64,000 nucleotides of DNA from Pithys albifrons albifrons (taxonomy: Eukaryota > Chordata > Aves > Passeriformes > Thamnophilidae), in contig NC_092474.1 in the NCBI RefSeq assembly GCF_047495875.1, positions 1,488,001-1,552,000 on the forward strand, written 5' to 3'. The notes below the pieces were generated by a model. The model saw nothing but the letters and a program-made list of their open reading frames with translations, was not told the origin of the DNA and searched no databases. A program made the position numbers and the translations under genes. Of this stretch, positions 34,101-46,100 are shown piece by piece. The number at the start of each line of letters is the position of its first letter. Within the stretch, counting starts at the first letter, position 1.

Positions 34101-37100
34101 TCCTGGATTTTACTGAAAATGTGTAGCCTTTACTGTTGGTCTTGGGGCTTGAAGCCCAGGCTGGCCATGCCCTTGACTTCTTCTGGTGTCACAGATCTGC
34201 ATGGGTGGGCAGTTCAGGTGAATCTGAGACCTCACGATTTGAATACAAGGGCCCCAAGCAGTTGCTCATCAAGACCAACTTTAAATGCAAGCTTAGCAGG
34301 CTGAACACTTTGATTTGCCTCTAAAATCAACAGTAACTTATTCCAGGTTTCCTGGTTGAAACTTGAATGGAGAAGAAGAAAGGATGTCTGCAAAGCAGAT
34401 TTATTTGGAAAAACAAAGTGCTCACTGGTTGGGACCCTGTAACAACAAACCCAGGGCTTAGCTTTCCCCCTGTCTGCAGTATCTGTGATACTTTTTCTGC
34501 TTTCTCCCAACCCTCCCTACTGTGCCCTCATGGGCTCTCCTTATGTGCAGGCAATAAAGTAAAATTTACAAGCATCCTGCTCTCTGAAATCCTGGCAAAG
34601 GTGGAGTCTTGGAAATTTCCCTTTTCGGAGTGCTCAAGAGGAGGCTAATCCTGGGAGAACGAGGTGGAGAGAAGTGCTGCTGTTTGTATACCATCCAAAA
34701 CTAAGAGTGAGTGCTCAGACCATCACAGACTGCTGAAGGGCCAGCCTCAGCTGCAGTAGTGGCTCCTTTGGAAGCCTAGGTAAAAATATTGCATGAAAGG
34801 AAAAAGGGTTTTTCTTTGCTTGCATTTTAAGGATCACTGTTCATGCCTTCTACATAAACCCTCTCACCTGCTGTGTCCAACCAACCTGGTTCCCAAAGAG
34901 CTGGGGTAACAGCTCTGCAACAGAGTAGTGGCAACATGGATTGTTTGCAGGTTGTGGCTTTCACATATGGAATGTTTCCTTCTCCATATGTTTGTACAAT
35001 AGACTTCCAACATGTGAAACAGCTGAAGTGTCTGAACGAAACAATAGGGCCATGTAGCTGGAAATCCAAGCACAAACTCTTGCTTCTTTTGCCAGGCCAG
35101 TTTACATGTATATGTGTGTCTTTCGTTTGCTTTTAAAGATTAAACTTTATTTCCTGGGAAGTGGCCAGCAAAATTTGCATGGGATTGCTTTTCAGTTCTC
35201 CTTTTTCCTGTTTCTGGTGCTTTCAAAACAGAACAAAGCAGTTCTGGGCACCAAAGCTGCATATGGACTTCATTACTTAAATCTCCCCGACGTGATTTTG
35301 GAAGGTGATATATATAAAGTTAATTTGGGAACATTAGTTTTACAGATTCCTTTGGACATATATAACTTGCTCAATGGACTTTTATACTGAACTCTTCAAG
35401 CAAACTTTTACTGCAGGGCTATAGCTTTTGTTTTGTTACACCATCTGGTTACCAAGTAGCAGAAAACAGTCTGACCATGTTTTCTACTCTTTAATTTGCT
35501 CTGCTTTAGCCTGTTCAATTTATAGAAAATGAAAGCCAGACTGATCTTCTGGAAACTGCCTCATCACCCCTGTTTGTTCCCACCAACCCTATCGTTTACT
35601 GTTAATTTTTCTATGGTGTGCTGAGTGCACTTTGTTAATGAGAACTTGCTCTAGTGGAGAAAAGACCTATGTGACCTATTAAAGCCCTGAAGCAAATGGC
35701 CATGGCATCTTGAACTCTTCATTACACTGCCTTACTTTTATTTACGGTGGTCCCATCATATTCATGATTATTTGCCTGAGGAGACACTCTAAATGATGCC
35801 TTTGTTTCTCTTTCTAAGGCTTTACATTTTTTTGTAGGTTTGAATGAGGGTATTTTCTGAAAAAGGAATCCAACAAACTAGAACATGGATAGCAGCTTTG
35901 TATGGATGTAGGAGCTTATTTGGTATGGCATCTTGCATCTTTGTTGGAGAATCTTTATTTGACTGCTGAGTGTCCAGTCACAAGAATTAGCTCTTTTCCC
36001 CTGCAAGGATTAGTCTGAAAAGTCCCCAAGAAAAGGCTGCTTGTTGATAGGAATTCCAGCACTCCCTGGTGGATGCTAAGTTAGATAAGTTGTTGTATTC
36101 TTCCTTGGCCATGAGAGCTAATTTTGGGATGAAAGGGGAAAGCCAATGTTCAGACTGTCCTTGTAATGACCTGACTCACTTGTATTTGTTGTATTTGTTG
36201 CATGAGCATAGCACAATAAATTTGTGAGACACTTATGAGAGGTTTCTGCTCAAAATAGTTCTACTTTATGGGTGTAATAGTTTCAGTCCCTGAGGGAGCA
36301 CTGCCTAGTCGAGTGGGTTTTTCCAAGCACTAGATGTGCATATTTTATAGAGATTTTTTACATCATTTGATAGAAAAACAGTCAGGCTTTTGTCCCTTTC
36401 AGACTAAGATGAGAAGGAGGAAATGAATATTGTAACGTAGGACTGCAGTGAAAGATGGAGAAGAGTTCAGAATAAGACCTGGCACTTAATAAAAGCACCT
36501 GGATGTAAACAAAATTAAAGAAAAAATGTCCTATGCCTTGGCCTAGATCTTTTCCAAAGCACTTCTATCTGTATTTCACACTTCTACCAACATTTTATTC
36601 ACTTCATAAGCATGTCTGCACCTTGGCATGTGACAGCTCCTGGGTAATCAGGGAATGCCAGGCTTGCTCCTGTGATGGTAACTTCAACCTTGGAAACTGA
36701 TAGCAAATGCACCCACAACCTGCCAAGGCCAGAGAAAAACTATTCATGATAAGCATTTCCAGCCCTAAGGATCTAAATCACAGAAAGAACTGAATAAGGA
36801 GAGAGGACTCTGCTTTGCCAGACATACATAGCTGCAGCTTGTAAGATGTCTTGTAGGTAAATCCAGCTCTGGAAGAACTGAAAGGGGAGAACTAAAACTT
36901 CTGTGTATTTATGATATGGGGGAAAGAGCAAGAATGAGTTTATTGTTTTTTCAGTGTTCTGAGACTTCCCCTCTGAGCCTTTATGGAGCTGAGTTAGCTG
37001 CAAGCCTCCTGCAGTCCCACCTTCGCCGAGGGCAGGGGACATATTCTTTCAGAGGGCTTCTAAGACCATCTGTAACTATTTCTCTGAAGTTCCCTCTGCA

Positions 37101-40100
37101 GGAAACAACTCTGATTTCTGCCTGCAGAGGAAGGTGAGCCAAATTAGCCAGTAAAGCCTTGCACCCAGAGCTGGGTGATCTTCATCACAGAAATCTTTCA
37201 TCAGGTGCTCATAAGTCTGTGGCTCCTGCACAGATTTCTGTGCACTGCTCGTGACTGCAGAGTAGGTTGGCATCTCTGACCTGCTAAGGAGGAACTGTTT
37301 CTCCTTCTCACCTGAGTCTCCCAAAAGCAGAAGGGCATTGGGCTGCCTTTTCTCTGGGTGCTCCGAAGGCAAGTACAAAATGTCAATGTATGCCCAGAGT
37401 GCATATACTGCTGATCATGCTATGGAAAGCTGGGCTGTTCCATGGAGGATTGTTTGGAAAACAGCCCCTGCTTGTGTCTCTGGGAACAAGCATTTTTTTG
37501 TTGTTTGGGAACAAGCATCTCTGGAGTTAAATGAGGAGGGCTGTTGTTCTCCACAGAGGCTGGAGTGCATCGCTGTGCCTGGTGGTTGTCGGAGTGCCCG
37601 TGTTTGTTTTTTTGTGATTTTTCTTTTCTCCACCTCCCGTTCTCAGAGAGGATCAAGGAGGAGGGATGGTGACCTCATGGTGCAGTTATGCAATCTGCTA
37701 GAGCCAGGTATCAAAACACGCTGCAGCTGTGGGGCTGGGACCTCACTGGGGCTGGGGGCCCTGGCCTCCTGGCTCTAATGAGATCACTGACCTTCTCCTG
37801 CCACTTCTGCAGCTGCTTTGATTCCCAGGGGTTTGTTGTGGCCATGCCTGCCTAACGGTTTGGCAAACTGCCGCAGGGAATGCCACGGCTGCAGGCGGGC
37901 ACTGCAACTGGCCCTGGAGACCTAGAGCAGGTGAGGATCTCCTGAGCCCTGCCAGCCTCTTTTCATCCCAACAGAGCTTCTTTGCCTTCATCCAAGGGTG
38001 GGCAAACACTACTGCCCTCCCTGATTATTCTTTTTCTCATAGGGAGGGAGAAGAATGTTGCCTGTTCTCCAGTGAAATAAAGCAGTGCCTTCCCAGCAAT
38101 CTTGTTGTGGTGCTGGAGCTCAGGGCTCAGCTGCAGCAGAGACACATATGGGAAGAATAACAGAGAATAGGATGTCTGCAATCTGAGGCATATTTGGACC
38201 TCCAAGTCCTCAAGTCTCGTTCAGACTTTCCATTCTTTGCTCTAATTGCTGAACTTGCATTCCCACCTCCCTCTACTCTTCTAACAGTAGTTCTATTTTC
38301 CTTGTCTCCTGCAGTAACAGGCTTTCACAGTCCCCTTCCTACCTGCATTTCTGGTTTCTTCAAATGTCCTGCAAATCATGAAAAATAATAGAAAACTTGG
38401 AAATAAGTGTGAAAACAGGGCCCATGAAGCTGCCTAATGTGTGCCAAGAAGGAATATAAGACAAATTGATTTCCTGGAAATGGGATTTTTCCTGGAAATG
38501 TCACATCCATGATCACTTTCATGTGGTGGAACTGCTGCTGCCCACCACTGAAATGACAGAGCATTTGTTAATAAATGTGGGTTTGGGTTTGCTCAAATCC
38601 AGCAGGTTGCAGTCACTCCAGTAAGTATTTGATCCTTGTATAAAAACATGAGTGCAACTGTGTTGGTACCATAAATGTATTGAAAGCAAATGTGTGCTGG
38701 GTCCAGCCTCAGAGTCCACTCTGAGCTCTGTTCAGAGCTTGTTTGTATGAATGACTCGGGGAACAAGGAGAGCACATGAGGGTGTGGGCAGGTAGGTGGG
38801 TTTGTGTTGGGACAGGGATATTGGGAAGGCAAGGGAGAGCCCTCAGCAAGCTGCATACTCTCCCCTAAGTGATGGGAACTCTTTTGAGGTAGATCTGAAA
38901 TAAAGCAGACAGGGAAAACTCTCTTCTAATAACTAAGCAGCATCAGCAATTTTTGTTAACTGTGTCAATCCCATGTCTGATCTACTTCTGCTTGCTCTGC
39001 TACTTCCATTCATCCAGAGATACTTGAAGAGTTGCCCCAATACAGCATAAGAGAGTCTCCTTTTGCTAGTGCCTCATGCTTTACAGCAAAGGCAATTTGG
39101 CAGAGAGAGAAATGGTGATTCCAAGGCATTTCCAGGAATTCTTGTACTGCCAGGTGGACAAAATAGGTTAGATGTGCTGCAGCTGAATTTAGTTCATGCT
39201 AATGAAAGAAAATAAACCTTGCTTGCAAAGATGAGCTGAAAATGCAAATTAAACATAGCACTTATTTTCTATAATCTCCAATTAACCTTGTCCTCTGCTT
39301 GGAGAAAGTCCTACCAGCTTTGATCTCTAGATCAGTCAGCTGGTGAAGTAAATGTGGTCACTCCTTAAACCAACAGACTGGAGTTTTGTATCTTACTCTT
39401 GGGATAGTCTTTCCTCAGGTCCTGACTTTGACAAGCATCCAAAAAGCTCAGACTTCCCTAACTCGGAAATACTGAGAGGAGAACTTGGGGCTTTTGCTGG
39501 GAACCACAAGAATTGTATTTCTGGTAGTTTTGCAGCTGGTTCCAGCCATGTCAGCAAGTAAAGACTTTATCTATATTATGATTTTCCCCTGTAAGCTGGG
39601 ATTGTGGAATGAAAACTTTCCATTTTGCCTTCTCATTTTCTTTTTAAAATGCTATGTGAAGCATTTTCTGGTTTGGGCCACTCCATGTTCCATCCAGGTG
39701 CCTGGCCCTGTTTGAATGTCCTCAGGAGTCCGAGGGATCTGTAACTTACAATGAACCTCCTGTGTCTGGGGGGAGAAGGGGGAAATCTGAGATGCCATAT
39801 CTCCCCCTCTGTGTTTTCAGCAAAGATATTGGTGTAGCCAGAGCTTTAAAGAGGTCCCTGGGGCAGAATGAATGTGAAGGAGCTGCTGAGGAACCCTCCA
39901 GGCACTGCCAGCTCTTTGGAAGAAACACACGTGTGTGCACAAGAACTGGTCTGTCCTGGCAAAGTGAAGAGCTTAGTTCTGTGTATGCCTCTGGTCTAGC
40001 TCTAGCCTGGTGCCTTCTTTGGCAGTAATTGTGAATAAAATAAAGTCATAGTTAAATTATTCTCATAGTGAGTGGGGTTCCTTTAGAATGTGTTGATTCC

Positions 40101-43100
40101 CTGACAATGTTCCTACTGGAATCCTGCAGAGGTTCCAGGGCTACCTTTGTGGGTGTTGTGTGAGTGGAGAACAGAGTTAAGGGTTATATTACTCTCAGAT
40201 GAAGATAACCACTCCTCCCTGTGCATATACTTGGTTGGACCTTGAGTAAACACCTACCTAGCCAAAAGAATAGTTTTCCCTTTTCTGCTTGGAAATTCTG
40301 CTTTTCAGCAGTGCCTCCAGTTTCTCAAGAGCTCTTTGATGCATGGTGTCCAGTGTGAAGGATTGACTGAGAAAACTCCCAGGCTCTCTGCAACTGCATC
40401 ACACATGGGTTTGCTGCAAAAATACACTTGAGAGCAGCAGAGCATTCTTACCACTATCAGGGTTTTGTTATCATTGCCAGAATTATCTATGAGGGACTAG
40501 CACAAGGTCATGTTTGTACTCCTTAGCCCTGTGTTTCCTGGGGTAGAGGCCTTGTAACTCCTTACATATGTGTATCTTAATTAAATAGCTCAAAGCTGAT
40601 GCCAACATTAGCTACTCATTTCTAGAGTGTCTAAACACCATCATAGGAGGAGGTAAGTGCATGAAAATTGGGCATTTTTTAGTAATGGCACAGATTGAAG
40701 CTCCTGAGTGGGCTGTGTAGTGTGAAAAGGGGAAATGCAACATCTTGGCATGTTCTGAAATAGCCAACCATTGTGTCTATGGCCAAGCAGCAATAGCTGA
40801 GATTTATAAACCTACTAAATGCTGCTCCCCACTTACCTAACTCAGAAGGCCAGAAGGCAGGAAGGGTATGTCTGACCATGGTGGGCTGGAGGTTCAGTTC
40901 CACACAGCTGTTGGAAACACTTGGGACTCCTGACCTGAGCAAGAAATACCAAAAAGCAGATGAACAAGACCAGTGATCTGGTTCTCCCTGCTTATAATTG
41001 ACCTAATTGGTGTGGGCATATGTCAAGTGTTGGTTTTAAAAAGACAACAACCTATCATTTCCAAAGACTAAAAATGTGCCAAATTTTTTGCATGCCTCTG
41101 TCAAAAGCCCACGAATCTGTAACTTGCTGCAGAAAGGAACATCTGTGTCTAAGTGGTGAACCTCAGGGCTCACAATGGATGATTCAAATGAACTGAACCA
41201 TTTTGTCAGTCATTCAGTTGTGGATTATAAATTAATCAGAAATCCTTCCTTGTCCCCTCTCCTCAGATCTGTCTTGCATTTCCTCGCCCTCGTGGGTATT
41301 TTTTCCCTGATCTCATAGCAAGCCTTGAATGGTTTTGGTCTCACAAGCCATAATAAATGAACAATTCCCTCACTGCCTCAACCTTTCATCCCTGTTTCTG
41401 GAATTCACACATTGCACTGCTCCCTCTGCCTGGGTTTGGGGATGCAGCTGTTGGGGTTCCACTCCATAGTGGAGCCAACTGGTGGCCACGTGGCTCGTGG
41501 GGGAACAAGGGGGCACCTGAGTTCATGTTCATCCAAGGAGCCTCCAATTCAGAGTGTGCACAATATTTCTTTTCAAATGATGACAGGCTGAAGTGAAAAT
41601 GAAGGCAGCAAAGGGAGCCTGTCCCGAGGGTGGGGGTGAGGGAACTGGGGGGATTGCACTCAGCACTTGGGGGGTTAATCCCACCAGACCCACTGATCTG
41701 ATGGGTGTTAACAGTCTCCTGGTAGTAGAGGGGGAGCTGTGAACACCTCCAAGCACCTTCTCAGAGTTTGAAACAAGGCAACTAGATCACTTCACATATT
41801 CCCCAAAATAAAATCTCCACCCTCAGTCATTGCTAATTTAAAGAGGCTTGAGCCAATCTAATCCTCCCACATCCAGGAATACCACCCTGTCATAGCAGCA
41901 GTTCTGGTGCACATTCTGGCTCCAAAACCAGGCACATATTTTGGTTGAAAAGGTAGTTGTTTACTGCTTCTTGCTATGCAAATATCTTATTTAAAAGTGA
42001 GCTCAGAATATTAGAAGGAACAAAGGCAAGACTGCACTGATACACTGGAATGGAGGGAAGGAATACAAGAGAACTCACAGAAAATTGCCCTTCCCTTCTT
42101 CCAAGTGTAGGACCCATCCTCTCCCTGAGGAAAGAGGAGAACATTCACTGGAAACCAGCCAGTTTTCAGTAAAATCCAAGTGACAACAAATGTATCTGTA
42201 ATTCTGAAGTGAATTAGTAGCTGGATCTAAATGTTAGGATCTGTAGCCTCTTTGCTATTTTTAGCTGGATTTTTACCATGAATTAACTAATGCAGACTCA
42301 ACCCCAAAAGTTTACCTCCTACAGAAAAGATCACTAAATTTCTATTAATTTATTGTGTTATTTTGTGCTGTGGGACTCCTAAGGCATTAGACAGAGAATA
42401 ATATGTATGTGGCAGATGAATGTGGTTTCTTTTCCACATGAGACTTGAAGCCATAGTTCAGTCGAGGTGCCTTAAATGTGAAGCCTGTAGTTTATTCCAC
42501 TATAATTAACATAAGCTTTGATTTAAATGACACTTTTACAAATCAAATACTGGATTTCAAGTTGAATCCAGAGCACAGTTTCCACTCACTTTGCTGTTTT
42601 GGTCCTTTTCTGTGGCCATCCAAGCTGAAATCCCTCAGAATATGAGCAGCACCTGCTGGAAAACAAAGGTTGTCCCTCTCAGAACAGGTCTGGCTTTTTG
42701 TTTCTATTTAAGGGTTTGTAACATTTGGCATTGCATTTTTTTTATTACCATTTCAGTATGAGCCAAAGGGAGGGACCAAGAGGGAAAAAATCTGGAGTAT
42801 TTTGATCTTTGTGGCTTTATATGGACTTCATAAGCTTTGTGTGTTCTACTGCCAAGCTTCCTTTGTGTTTAAATAGATAACAGACCAAGACGACTGATCA
42901 TTTCCAATAAAAAACCCACACCAACCCCAAAGCATTCCCTTTCTTCTCCAATTAATTCTCGTAAACCCATTCTCCCAGGCAGGCCTTGTGACCTCAGCAC
43001 TGTGGACTTTGTACCCCCCTTTTCAAAAACAATCACCCAAGGTGCAGACAGGGTTCTGTGCTCTGCAAATTTATGAAAGAATCTTGAAAAAAAGGCTCTG

Positions 43101-46100
43101 AAAGTGTCTTTGGGAGAAGGTGGTTGTAAATATGACGTGCAAAAGCAGCCTCGTGTACCTTTGGAGAAGCAGCAGCGTGGGGGTTGGTGCCACCATGGAT
43201 GGACTTCCTTCCTCCTGGGAGGCTGAAAGGCTATTTCTGGAGAACCAAGAAATAGCACATTTCCCTGTTGCTGTGTTATGTAAAATGCATGTTGGTTGCT
43301 GGTTTACTAGTGAGAGCTGGGATCTGCTATCACTGTTTTGAGAGTCGTTGGATTTGGAGAAGAGAGAATTTACCCAGTCAAAGCCACCCAGATTTTACTG
43401 CTTATTGAAGTAAATAAGGCTGAATGTCTTGAAACAGAAGATGAGTTGGATGGATGAATCATGGGTAATCACCAATGCAAAGGTTCTTTTTTACATTAAA
43501 ATGGTTTTGTAGTGAAAATAACACAGAGCTCGAGGTGCTGTGGTGACACATTTTTCTTTAACTTCTTCAGATTTTTATCACACAACCAACTGTTTAGGAC
43601 AACACATTTGTGTGGTCAAAAAGCTGTAGATTCACCAACAGCAGAAATGATCAGTAGTAGGAAGTGAGAATTACGTGAATTACTAATGTGGGTTACATTT
43701 CTGTGGAGACTGACCATCCAACAGACACTTCCATTGTCTCTGAGAGTGGCTTTCCATGTGAGATGTATTAGATTGATGCTGCACTCAAGTAGGAGTTGGA
43801 CTTCACAAGCTTAATGAATTTCCCTGTCTTGATGCTCTGAAGGGAAAGAAAAGAGCAGGAGCTTACCCAGGTGTGGCAGACTGCATCCTGTGTGCAATCT
43901 CTGGCAATATGTAAGATTATTCCTTTTATTTCCCAGGTCTATTATTCCTGTGGTGCAGTGGTGGAATCGATGGAAAGAGGCCTAATTTTATCACCAGGTT
44001 TTCCAAACAACTACTACCCAGGGATACACTGTGTTTGGCAGTTTTTCATTCCCATGAGAACCCATCTCATCTTGGAAATTTTTGACTTTGACATTTTTGA
44101 GAGCTCTGGTGAAACTCCAACCCCCTGGGATGGCTTTTCAGCCCCCACTACAACAGGAAGTAGCGACATGTCTTCTGTTGAGGAAAACCTGGACTTTGCT
44201 CTTCATACTACAAAACCCTCTCTCCAGACCTGGATGTCAAAGGTGGCTCAGAATCTGAGCAGCTCCAGAGATCAGTCAAAAGATCCTTCTGGTCACCTGG
44301 ATGAACTTCCAGGTATCACTTCAAAAAAAGCTGAAGCCAAACAAGCATCTGAAGAAAACCAGTCAAAGCAAGTGAAGGAACCCAAGGTGATAACCAAGGC
44401 TCAGCCAGAGGACCTGCCATTCCCCGTGGCTGGTGGTGACACAATGCAGAGGCAAAATACCAGTGGCCTGGAAACAGGAGATGATTTGGAAAGGAAAATC
44501 TTGCTTGCCCACCTGGCTGCTGGTGGTGAGAGAGATGAAGTTACGGTGGAGAGCTGGACCCTTCCCACAACAGCACTGCCCATGGAAATCTCCTCCAGCC
44601 CTCAGCCAGCTGTGGATATCTGTCCCCATGATGTACTATATGTTTCTGATCTCATCACATTTTCCTCTCGCTTCTGTGGACCAAACTCACCTTTAAACAA
44701 GACCATGGTCTTCGGTTCATCTCTGGAAATGGTTGAGGTTATCATGGAGCTGATCACCACCACGGACCGGGGCCGAGGCTTCGCAATGCTCTTCGAGTAC
44801 AAGAATATCACAGAACCCAACGCTATAGATGCTGTGAGGCAGGAGAGGAAGGAAAACATGATGATGCTGGCAATGATAACAGGGATTGTCGTCTTTGCTC
44901 TTGCTTTGCTCTCTGCCCTCTGCATAGTTTGCAGGTAAGGTGATACATGCCAGAGCCTTTGAAACATGTGATATTATCCCTAGAGAAAAGACCAGAAAAC
45001 AGCTGTTTCCTTTGCTCTGCCAGTATTTGCTGTCATTCAAATGCAGTGAAGTGTGTGGGTACAGAGGAGGTCAATGCCAGTCACTGCTCCTGCCCTGGGC
45101 TCCTCAGTTTTCTTTCCTACTTCTACAGCTCCTGTACCTCAAATTTATTTTCTTTTTCCTGAAGAAATACCTGAAGGATCAGGGCTGCCCTGGGCATTAT
45201 TTTGTTTCAATGCCAGTGATGCTTTTGAACTTCAGTTTTGGGACACTAACTGGGCAATGAGCAAAAGCAAAACAGAAAGATCATCCTTCCCTGAGTCTCC
45301 CAAGCAGACTGAGCTGACAGGCACTGCATGTTTTCACAGAGGTCCTAGTTTGGCTCTAACTAACCATCACTATCACTCTGCAGAAAAGTAAATAATAACC
45401 AAAGTATTACCACTTAGAATTAAGTTTAAAAATTGTTTTCTGGTCTGTAGCATGTTTTATCCCACAGCCTGTGCAGACATTCTAACTCCAATGCATTAAG
45501 AAGTCATCTGCACTTGCCTTTGCTGCTGGGGAACAGCTGAGAGCTGCTCTGCAGTGCCTCTCATTGTTCCCAAATGTAATCCAAAATGATGCAGTCAAGG
45601 GATCTGATGGCCAGGCTGGGTTACTGATTTCCAGGCCCTGCTAACTCCTTAAATGTAACCGAGGGAGGCGGGTTTTTGGACCTGAGAGACGACTCCACAG
45701 GAGTCAGCAGCAACAGGCCCCTTTATTCCTACACACACACACACACTCATATACATCTTTTAGACTGTAACTTTCCACAGGTGATGACACTTGGGCACTG
45801 ATTATTTGCTAACAATGCTGTTTACATTACAAAGCCTCTCATAATTGGCTGACCATGCACATCTGCTGAGAAAGTCGCAGCCATTTCTGACTTCAGTAAC
45901 TCTTAAGGCTCCAGCACTAATTTACATAGGCAGTTCACCTCATGGCTTGCTTTTTAGGTGAAATACCATATGAAATTCCAACACTTAAATGCCTAACACG
46001 AATTCTACCATTTTAACTACAAATCATTCTAGAGAAGTCAATTCTTCAGGAAGGGACTTAAGCAGAGAGAAGAGCTAAGGACAAACCTTTTACTCCCCTG

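Larger units (their letters stand above)
28111..43936. other. CUB-domain gene intron 1 (15.8 kb)
   Basis: The largest intron in the window. It holds a degenerate tandem repeat of about 21 bp at 30,713-30,945 and a T-rich tract at 31,885-31,952. I recognise no other exon, RNA gene or transposon here. Confidence 0.6.

Noticed and set aside
39200..39260. ATGCAAAT octamer at 39,242 as an enhancer
   Set aside because: A single octamer in AT-rich DNA is expected by chance and nothing else supports it.
44108..44622. The CUB insert as a retained intron
   Set aside because: A GT at 44,110 and several AGs near 44,600 exist, but the combinations I tested break the CUB reading frame. The insert itself is open for about 510 bases.
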